Origin: UBA8199 sp964507045
GTDB lineage: Bacteria; Verrucomicrobiota; Verrucomicrobiia; Limisphaerales; UBA8199
Length of the DNA: 64,000 nt
Direction: 5' to 3'
NCBI GenBank assembly: GCA_964507045.1
Contig: CAZDOO010000011.1
Location: 1 to 64,000, forward strand
Below the pieces are notes generated by a model. That model had not been told where the DNA came from. It saw only the letters and a program-made list of their open reading frames with translations, and did not search any database. Positions 8,876-14,541 of the stretch are shown piece by piece (position 1 is the first letter of the stretch; the number at the start of each line of letters is the position of its first letter). The position numbers were made by a program, and so were the translations under genes.

Positions 8876-9931
8876 ATGACCACACCCCCCAACTTCACCC
8901 TCTCCTGTCCGTTCCCGATCCAGGACTACCCGCAGGTGCTCATGGCCCATGGCGGCGGCGGCAAGCTGATGCATCAACTCATCGGCAAGCTCTTCGTGCC
9001 GGCCTTCCGCAACTCGCTGCTCGAAGCGCAGCATGACGCCAGTGTATTCGAGGTCGGCGGCCAGCGACTCGCTTTCACCACCGATTCCTACGTCGTGCGG
9101 CCCATCTTCTTCCCCGGCGGCGACCTCGGCTCGCTGGCCGTGCACGGCACGGTGAACGACCTGGCCATGGCTGGCGCGCGTCCGCTCTACCTCAGCGCCG
9201 CCTACATCATCGAAGAAGGGCTGCCGATGGACACCCTTTGGAAGATCGTCACCTCCATGCAGCAGGCCGCCCAGGCAGCCGGCGTCCAGATCATCACCGG
9301 CGACACCAAAGTCGTGGACAAGGGCAAAGGCGACGGCCTCTTCATCAACACCGCCGGCGTGGGCGTTGTGGAGCACCCGCTCAAGATCGCGCCGCAGAGC
9401 GTGCAGCCGGGCGACGCCATCCTCGTCAACGGCGACGTCGGCCGGCACGGCATGGCCATCATGGCCGTCCGCGAAGGGCTGGAGTTCGAGAGCGCGATTG
9501 AGAGCGATTCGGCCCCGCTGGCCGAGGTCGTACTGCAGCTCGTGCGGGCCGGCATCGAAATCCACTGCCTGCGCGACCTCACCCGCGGCGGCCTGACCAG
9601 CGTGCTCAACGAAATCGCCGAAGCCGCCAACCTCACCCTCCAGGTCGAAGAGAAGCTGATCCCGGTGCGCGAAGACGTCCGCGCCGCCTGCGAAATCCTC
9701 GGTCTCGACCCGCTGCAAGTCGCCTGCGAGGGCCGGTTCGCCGCCTTCGTTCCCGAGCGTGACGCCGACCGCGCCCTGGAAATCCTGCGCGCCCATCCCG
9801 TCAGCGCCGGCGCCTGCCGGATCGGCCAGGCCTCCGCCCACCGCGCCGCCAAGGTTCTCCTCAAGAGCGCCATTGGCGCCCAGCGCATCCTCGACATGTC
9901 CAGCGGCGAGCAACTGCCCCGCATCTGCTGA
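8876..9931 (+). CDS. hypE: Carbamoyl dehydratase HypE
   Basis: HypE dehydrates the carbamoyl group placed on its C-terminal Cys by HypF, making a thiocyanate that donates CN. The protein is 351 residues, the usual length. It has the N-terminal MAHGGGGKLMHQLI motif of the PurM/HypE family, the ATP-binding region GDTKVVDKGKGDG, DLTRGGL, and the essential C-terminal PRIC. The ATG at 8876 fits the family start; the frame is open back to 8522 but that part crosses the repeat element. The last 33 codons (9830-9931) have a second, diverged copy at 10645-10746, on the far side of a toxin-antitoxin pair. Confidence 0.96.
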   Translation: MTTPPNFTLSCPFPIQDYPQVLMAHGGGGKLMHQLIGKLFVPAFRNSLLEAQHDASVFEVGGQRLAFTTDSYVVRPIFFPGGDLGSLAVHGTVNDLAMAGARPLYLSAAYIIEEGLPMDTLWKIVTSMQQAAQAAGVQIITGDTKVVDKGKGDGLFINTAGVGVVEHPLKIAPQSVQPGDAILVNGDVGRHGMAIMAVREGLEFESAIESDSAPLAEVVLQLVRAGIEIHCLRDLTRGGLTSVLNEIAEAANLTLQVEEKLIPVREDVRAACEILGLDPLQVACEGRFAAFVPERDADRALEILRAHPVSAGACRIGQASAHRAAKVLLKSAIGAQRILDMSSGEQLPRIC

Positions 9932-9992
9932 GGAGCCTTTAACCGGCACCCAAGTCCTTGTCGTGTCGGCGGTGACGTGCTAATCTGCGCCC

Positions 9993-10193
9993 ATGAGCAA
10001 TCTTGCTGAAATCGAAGCTGCGGTGGACGCGCTGCCACCGGAACAGAAGCAGGAGTTGATGCTCTTTCTCGCCGCACGGCTTCGCGCGCAAGGCGCGCAG
10101 TTGCCCGAACCGCGCAAGTTCTCTCGCGAGCAAACTGCCGCCTGGATCGCCGAAGACGACGCCGACCTGCAGCGGTTTCGTGAGGGCAAGTGA
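9993..10193 (+). CDS. Putative antitoxin of a PIN toxin pair
   Basis: A 66-residue acidic protein. Its N-terminal part (EIEAAVDALPPEQKQELMLFL) resembles the short helical DUF2281-like or VapB-like antitoxins that precede PIN toxins, and the C-terminal half (KFSREQTAAWIAEDDADLQRF) would be the flexible, toxin-binding tail. The stop TGA overlaps the toxin's GTG start (GTGA), typical of translational coupling in toxin-antitoxin operons. It begins 61 bases after hypE. No DNA-binding motif could be confirmed, so the family is inferred mainly from size and position. Confidence 0.7.
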   Translation: MSNLAEIEAAVDALPPEQKQELMLFLAARLRAQGAQLPEPRKFSREQTAAWIAEDDADLQRFREGK

Positions 10194-10609
10194 GACTGTT
10201 CCTCGACACCAGCGTTCTGCTGGCCGCCAGCGGCTCGATGGCAGGCGCCTCGCGTGAAATCTTCCGTCGCGCCTCGGCCAATGGCTGGGTCCTGGTATCA
10301 ACCCCCTACGCGCTCGAAGAGGCGCTCCGCAATCTCCCCGACTTTCCCCCATCGGCCAGCGCCGAATGGGCGCGGCTGCGGCCCGCTTTGTTGGTTATGG
10401 ACGACGTGTTCACCCTCGACCGCCCGGCTGTATTCCGCGCCGCCAAAGACCGGCCTATCCTGTTCAGCGCCTTGGCCTGGGCCGACATCCTCCTCACGCT
10501 CCATCGAGGCGACTTCGGGGCCTTGATGGACAAATCCTTCTACGGGCTGCTCGTGCTCAAACCTGGTGTGTTCTTGGAACGAGAACGCGCGGCTGGACGG
10601 CTGAAGTGA
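10190..10609 (+). CDS. PIN-domain putative toxin (VapC-like ribonuclease)
   Basis: A 139-residue PIN-domain protein starting at GTG (MRLFLDTSVLLAA). Acidic catalytic candidates are Asp6 in FLDTS, a Glu in YALEEAL (about residue 43-44), and Asp residues in WADILLTLHRGDF (about 103-111). PIN toxins cleave RNA using Mg2+. The start overlaps the antitoxin stop. It is shorter than or equal to typical VapC and closest in style to the unclassified PIN proteins of Verrucomicrobiota. The 3' end is overlapped by the long antisense tail of the RAYT frame. The pair is bracketed by hypE and a copy of the hypE end. Confidence 0.75.
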   Translation: MRLFLDTSVLLAASGSMAGASREIFRRASANGWVLVSTPYALEEALRNLPDFPPSASAEWARLRPALLVMDDVFTLDRPAVFRAAKDRPILFSALAWADILLTLHRGDFGALMDKSFYGLLVLKPGVFLERERAAGRLK

Positions 10610-11565
10610 TCCGATTCTGCACCGCCCACGCAACCGTCAATCCCGCCTCCACCCAGCACTCCCCCAAAGTGCTCCTTCGTAGCGCCATCGGCGCCCAGCG
10701 CATCCTCGACATGTCCAGCGGCGAGCAACTGCACCGCATCTGCTAATCGCCCGGCGGCGCTTCCGGCGCCCTTTGTTTTCCCCTTCACCAATTGCGCGCC
10801 GTAGTAGCGGCTGGGGCCGTCCCAGCGCCATTTGGGGTTGGCGCTGCTGAAGGGCCACTCGGCCGCCAACCGCGCCAGACCGGTCTTGACGGGGTTGGAT
10901 TCGATGTAGCGGCACGCTTTGCGGAAGTGTTCCTCGTCCCGGATGTAGCGGTCCCAATACTCGCGCTGCCAAAGCGTCCCGCCCCCGCCCAGCGCGAGGT
11001 TGACAGCGTGCGCGCTGGCGCCCTTCCACGCCTTGAGCAGCGCGCCCAGCGGCATCGTCCAAAGCTCGACGAGGGCGTGGACGTGGTTGGGCATGATCAC
11101 CCACGCCGCCAGCCGGTAACGCTCCCCGTCGAACCGCCGCAGCACCCGCTCGACGGCGGCGGCGGCGCCGTGATTCCGCAGCGCGCATTTGCCGTGGCCG
11201 AGGTCCAGATAGGCTTCGAGCTTCGTCCGTTGCTCGCGCTCGTCCTTGATGTGGAGCAACGCCTCCCACTCGTGCCGGCGCACGGCGGGCATGGCGTCGG
11301 CGAGGCGGAACGTGATCATTTGGAGCGCGCCGGGCTTATCGTAGTGGGGGAGATAACCGCGGGTGTACCAACCCTTCGAGCCCAGTCGCGCCTCGACCTC
11401 GGCCTCGGGGGGCTCCAAGGGGCCTTCGGTGACGCGCTTGCGCGCGACGGTGTCGCGCACGGTCGGCGGCCGGGAAGCGCAAGGCGCGGAGGCAACCCAA
11501 GTCGTGCAAGGAGCGCCGACATTCTTGTCGGCTCTTCGTGGTGTCTTAGCTTGCGGAGGCGGCAT
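10540..11565 (-). CDS. REP-associated tyrosine transposase (RAYT, TnpA_REP family)
   Basis: A Y1 (HUH) transposase of the RAYT type, believed to mobilise REP sequences as single-stranded DNA. Core motifs: GWYTRGYLPHYD, the metal-binding HVH within IMPNHVHALVELW, and the tyrosine helix region REYWDRYIRDEEHFRKACRYI, followed by NPVKTGLA and EWPFSS. The core spans 11373-10747. Beyond that, the frame continues 69 codons antisense to the hypE-tail copy and into the PIN gene before its stop, which is not part of the family and suggests the native 3' end was lost. Start uncertain: ATG 11565 or 11676, or an internal GTG; residues upstream of the core are partly REP-encoded (ADKNVGAP). Two family-A REPs flank its 5' part. 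Confidence 0.8.
   Translation of the reverse strand: MPPPQAKTPRRADKNVGAPCTTWVASAPCASRPPTVRDTVARKRVTEGPLEPPEAEVEARLGSKGWYTRGYLPHYDKPGALQMITFRLADAMPAVRRHEWEALLHIKDEREQRTKLEAYLDLGHGKCALRNHGAAAAVERVLRRFDGERYRLAAWVIMPNHVHALVELWTMPLGALLKAWKGASAHAVNLALGGGGTLWQREYWDRYIRDEEHFRKACRYIESNPVKTGLARLAAEWPFSSANPKWRWDGPSRYYGAQLVKGKTKGAGSAAGRLADAVQLLAAGHVEDALGADGATKEHFGGVLGGGGIDGCVGGAESDHFSRPAARSRSKNTPGLSTSSP
10645..10746 (+). pseudogene. Detached second copy of the hypE 3' end
   Basis: This stretch encodes 33 residues ending in the HypE tail SSGEQLHRIC and a stop. It aligns without gaps to the last 33 codons of hypE (9830-9931); 26 of 33 residues are the same, and one run of 42 bases is identical. The differences include synonymous changes (AAG/AAA, GTT/GTG, CTC/CTT, ATT/ATC) and a different stop codon (TAA not TGA), so it comes from a diverged hypE gene, not from a recent slip of the neighbour. 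There is no start and no rest of the gene, so it should be non-functional as protein. Confidence 0.85.
11510..11533. repeat. Family A REP, in the 5' part of the RAYT frame
   Basis: GGAGCGCCGACATTCTTG followed by TCGGCT; a GCCGAC/GTCGGC hairpin preceded by GGAGC. It faces the inverted copy at 11633-11656, forming a pair around the possible RAYT start. Confidence 0.85.
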
Positions 11566-11632
11566 CGGGCTAGACCTCACGGGAGGGGCGGTCGCATCCG
11601 TGTTGGCGGCTCGGGAGTGCGTCGCGCCAAAG

Positions 11633-11656
11633 AGCCGACAAGAATGTCGGCGCTCC
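11633..11656. repeat. Family A REP, upstream of RAYT
   Basis: AGCCGACAAGAATGTCGGCG followed by CTCC; inverted partner of the copy at 11510-11533. REP copies flanking the transposase gene are a known hallmark of RAYTs. Confidence 0.85.
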
Positions 11657-11764
11657 ACCCAACCTCTCTTTCCCACACGCGCACACAGATCATTCTCTCA
11701 TCGGCTCCGCAGGCACGGCTCGCTCGTCCCTCGCTCACCAGCCTGCTCCGCTCTGTTCTTGAGC

Positions 11765-12934
11765 TCACTGACCTGGGGGACGGACAGCACGGAACCCCAG
11801 GAAGTTGCTCGGGTTGACCGGCGTGCGGCTGCCGCGGGACGCCGTCCGGCAGCCGAGCGCGAGGCCGTTCCAACTGCCGCCCCGATCCACGCGGACCGAG
11901 CCTGAAGAGGGACCCCGAGGGTCAGTCTCCGAGCCACTCGAATATGAGCCATACCAATCCCAGCACCACTCCCATACATTCCCCGCCATGTCGTATAACC
12001 CATACACGTTCGCCCCAAAATACCCAACAGGACTCGTGTAGGGAGCGCTGTTAGTAGCGAACGTCGGATGATAGGTTGCCGGGTAACTCAAGTTGTAAGG
12101 ATAGCTGTAGCCCGCGTAGTAGTTCGCCTGGCTATGGGAAATGTTCTCCGTGTCGCTCCACGGAAACCGATGTCCGCCCACCCCGCCCCGCGCCGCCTTC
12201 TCCCACTCCGCCTCCGTCGGCAGCCGGTACCCGCCGGCGCTCCACTTCGGATACGGAATACCCGTCCCGCTCTTGTAGATGGTTGTCAGCCCTGCCTCGT
12301 TGTAGTAGCACGGCACCAGCCCCTCCTTCTGGCTCCGCGCATTGCACCACTTCACACAGTCCCGCCAGTTGACCGTCTGCACCGGATGGTTGGCTGCCTT
12401 CCCCGCCCCAGCGTTCTCATAGACATACCCGTTGCCCCCGTTCCACCCCTGCACCTCGTCCCACAATGCCTTGGTCACCTCATACCGGTCCATGTAAAAC
12501 GCGCTCACATACACCGTGTGCAGGGGCAACTCGTCGGAGTAACCCTCGCCCGCGCCCATGCAGTTGCCCATCGTGAAGCTGCCGGCCGGGATCAGCACCA
12601 TGCCAGGAGGCGGGGGTGTGCTGCCCGCCAGCGCCTCGACGCGGTAGAATCGCTGCCCGACCGGCGGCGCGGCGCCGTCCACAAACCAATAGGGACTCTC
12701 GGTCACCACCAGGTTCGTCAGCACCTGCCACTCCGGCTGGCCCAGGTTGGTGCAGCATTGAATCTGGTTGGTGACGCCCAACTCACTCTCCACGCCAAAC
12801 TGCACCACGCCCCCCGCCACGGTGAGGTTCGTGATGACCGGCGCCGCCCCCTGCGCGGTCAACCCGGCCCCGAGCGCCAGGGCGCACAGCCCAACGCTGA
12901 TTCTCGGGGATTTGCTTCTCCTGCTCCTGTTCAT
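11765..12934 (-). CDS. Exported formylglycine-generating-enzyme-like (SUMF1/FGE fold) protein
   Basis: A 389-residue protein with a signal peptide ending near TAQGAAPV, a short beta domain (residues 30-120, also seen before FGE domains in other exported proteins), then a full FGE-sulfatase fold from about residue 122: PGMVLIPAGSFTMGN, AFYMDRYEVT, GYRLPTEAEWEKAARGG, YDMAGNVWEWCWDWY, RVDRGGSW. In active FGE the segment after RGGS.. carries two catalytic Cys; here it reads NGLALGCRTASR, so only the second position keeps a Cys. It may bind ligands rather than convert sulfatase Cys. No sulfatase is adjacent. The ATG at 12934 has a good AAAGGAG site 6 bases upstream. A paralogous domain ends the 1761-residue protein at 32887-38172. 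Confidence 0.88.
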   Translation of the reverse strand: MNRSRRSKSPRISVGLCALALGAGLTAQGAAPVITNLTVAGGVVQFGVESELGVTNQIQCCTNLGQPEWQVLTNLVVTESPYWFVDGAAPPVGQRFYRVEALAGSTPPPPGMVLIPAGSFTMGNCMGAGEGYSDELPLHTVYVSAFYMDRYEVTKALWDEVQGWNGGNGYVYENAGAGKAANHPVQTVNWRDCVKWCNARSQKEGLVPCYYNEAGLTTIYKSGTGIPYPKWSAGGYRLPTEAEWEKAARGGVGGHRFPWSDTENISHSQANYYAGYSYPYNLSYPATYHPTFATNSAPYTSPVGYFGANVYGLYDMAGNVWEWCWDWYGSYSSGSETDPRGPSSGSVRVDRGGSWNGLALGCRTASRGSRTPVNPSNFLGFRAVRPPGQ

Positions 12935-13111
12935 GGTTGCTCCTTTCTTACGCACGGGACAATGCAGTCCTCCCCTTCCGGTGCGACCCTCGCACCGGAA
13001 GGCTGGCTGAATCCTTTCAGAGTCTTCATGACTGCCGCCCCAAATTCACCCCGGCGAATGATAAGTTTCTACCAGACCGCCTCTCTCATATCAAGCCCCA
13101 AATTCGGCGAC

Positions 13112-13182
13112 GGGAGCGCCGACATTCTTGTCGGCCTCGGGCGGGCGTTGGTTTTGCAAGCCGACAGGAATGTCGGCGCTCC
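13112..13182. repeat. Family A REP pair
   Basis: Two inverted copies, 13112-13135 (GGGAGCGCCGACATTCTTG...) and 13158-13182 (...GGAATGTCGGCGCTCC), with 22 bases between. Each copy is a small hairpin and the pair can form a larger stem, as in bacterial BIMEs. Confidence 0.85.
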
Positions 13183-13199
13183 TGAATGCAGACATTTGG

Positions 13200-13512
13200 C
13201 CAACCTGAAGGGTTGGCAGCCACCTGGTCGGCCATCCTCAACCGGAAGGGTTGATAGACGGTAGCCGGTTGGTCGGCTAGGGCAAAAGGGGCCGACCACC
13301 GGAACGAAGGCGCAAAGGAATCCTGCACCTCGAAGAGGTGCCAGAGCCGTCATCCCCATAGCGTCGAGAGATGTTTGACGAAACCGACCTTTGTCCACAA
13401 CTCTGGCATCCCTTTCAGGATGCAATCTCAACCCCGCCCGCCAACCGGTGGTCGTTCCCCCCTTTGCCCTGAACGACACACCGGCTACGGTCTGCCAACC
13501 CTTCCGGTTGGG
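13200..13512. repeat. About 310-bp non-coding element with imperfect inverted ends
   Basis: The left part holds AACCTGAAGGGTTGGCAG, then GTAGCCGGTTGGTCGGCTAG and GGGGCCGACCACCGG; the right part holds the inverted series ACCGGTGGTCG, CACACCGGCTACGGTCTGCC and AACCCTTCCGGTTGGG. Internally there are short hairpins (GCACCTCGAAGAGGTGC; TGGCATCCCTTTCAGGATGCA). No credible gene is present. It looks like a structured, multi-hairpin repeat element of the kind scattered in Bacteroidota and Verrucomicrobiota genomes. The region 12935-13883 is otherwise without genes. Confidence 0.6.
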
Positions 13513-13570
13513 CGGAGGCGCGAAATCCACCAATCCAAGTGCCGGCCACCTCCCGCTCGCTCCAGGGTCT

Positions 13571-13661
13571 CCTCACCGTCACCTCACCGTCACCCCTCCC
13601 TAGCACCTCTCATAGTTTATGAGAGGTGCTAGGGAGGGGTGACGGTGAGGTGACGGTGAGG
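13571..13661. repeat. Giant perfect hairpin, 44-bp arms
   Basis: Left arm 13571-13614 and right arm 13618-13661 are perfectly complementary with a 3-base loop (GTT). The outer half of each arm is itself a tandem repeat of CCTCACCGTCA (two copies on the left); the inner part is CCCTCCCTAGCACCTCTCAT. A near copy is at 39887-39970 and the outer TCACCGT motif is shared with the hairpin at 14350-14416. There is no T-run, so it is not a normal intrinsic terminator. Confidence 0.95.
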
Positions 13662-13833
13662 GCGGCGTGGGGAGGGCAAGTAACATCAGCGGCCAGCCCC
13701 CGGGCAGGTTCCGGCTCTGAGTCTTAGAAATGCTTATGAATTTGCGGGTCGTGTGAGGGGGGCTAGAGCCAAGCACAATCGGGCAGGCAGAAAGGAATGT
13801 CCATTCATGCATACACGCTGATTTAGGTAACCT

Positions 13834-13867
13834 TTGTTCATATTGTTCTTGCATGTTCTATTTGTTC
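13834..13867 (+). promoter_or_regulatory. Four iterated TTGTTC boxes upstream of the HTH-like gene
   Basis: TTGTTC, TTGTTC, ATGTTC and TTGTTC begin at 13834, 13843, 13853 and 13862, a 9-10 base period that places them on one face of the helix. The last box is 17 bases before the ATG. They could be an operator bound cooperatively, possibly by the gene product itself. The function is inferred only from the regular spacing. Confidence 0.4.
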
Positions 13868-13883
13868 TGTACAAGATCTCATC

Positions 13884-14186
13884 ATGGAACAGGAAGAGTT
13901 TATGGCAGACCCGCAGAAATTAGAGGCGGAGGCACGCAAAGAACCGCGCCGGCGCGGTTTGGATGATTACCTGGATACGATTCGGTTGCTGAAAGAGGAG
14001 AAAGGCTTCTCTTTGAGGGAAATAGCTGCCTGGTTCCAGGAGAGAGGGGTGAATGTGGACCACAACGCCGTCTGGCGTGCTTGCTCCAAGCAAGAGAAGC
14101 CAGCATCCTCACCCAATCGCACCGAACGAATCGAACAATCCGAACATGAGCATGCCAGCGAGGGGGCTATGCCTTGGCTTGGTTAG
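13884..14186 (+). CDS. Small helix-turn-helix-like protein lying between two giant hairpins
   Basis: A 100-residue charged protein. Residues 28-67 (LDTIRLLKEEKGFSLREIAAWFQERGVNVDHNAVWRA) have the pattern of a helix-turn-helix: helix, SLREIAAWFQ, turn, then VDHNAVWRAC as recognition helix. Similar segments occur in resolvase-like and plasmid mobilisation accessory proteins, but I do not recognise a named family. The C-terminal 30 residues are low-complexity. ATG 13884 or the internal ATG at 13902 could start it; no strong ribosome site. The gene is framed by the hairpins at 13571-13661 and 14350-14416, and four TTGTTC boxes precede it. AT content is higher than that of neighbouring genes, hinting at separate origin. 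Confidence 0.6.
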   Translation: MEQEEFMADPQKLEAEARKEPRRRGLDDYLDTIRLLKEEKGFSLREIAAWFQERGVNVDHNAVWRACSKQEKPASSPNRTERIEQSEHEHASEGAMPWLG

Positions 14187-14349
14187 TCAGAAACTGTAAT
14201 GTTTCAGCGGTTTCTGGAGGTTTACCGTGTGCTCGGAGTGCCCGCCATGCCTGTGGAAGTCTGTGGACAACATGCCCCTGCCATCCCCACCTCCGGTTCG
14301 GCCAGGCTGTTTCTCTTCCCATGTGTTCATCCTTACACAAGGGTCCCTC

Positions 14350-14416
14350 CGTCACTTCACCGTATGGACACCGTAGATAACATTGTTATCTACGGTGTGC
14401 ATACGGTGAGGTGACG
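14350..14416. repeat. Giant hairpin, 33-bp arms
   Basis: Left arm 14350-14382 and right arm 14384-14416 pair with two mismatches around a single-base loop. The centre (GATAACATTGTTATC) differs from the other hairpins, but the outer arms (CGTCACTTCACCGTA / ACGGTGAGGTGACG) share the CACCGTCAC motif with the hairpins at 13571 and 39887. The rest of 14187-14541 shows no gene. Confidence 0.92.
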
Positions 14417-14541
14417 GTGAGGTGAGCCTGATGGTGGCTGTTCTCGGGGCTGAGTTTGATTGGGCTCCAGAAAGGGCCTGGATGTGCTAGAGTTGGCGGC
14501 CAGTTGCGGGTTTGGAAGTCCGTGACACGCGCGGCGAGTGC

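Noticed and set aside
10756..10780. Terminator after the hypE-tail copy (GGCGC TTCCG GCGCC then CTTTGTTTT)
   Set aside because: Only a 5-bp stem and a broken T-run; also within the RAYT frame. Too weak to list.
13571..13661. Intrinsic terminator
   Set aside because: No T-run on either side, and the stem is far longer than normal terminators, although it may still affect transcription.
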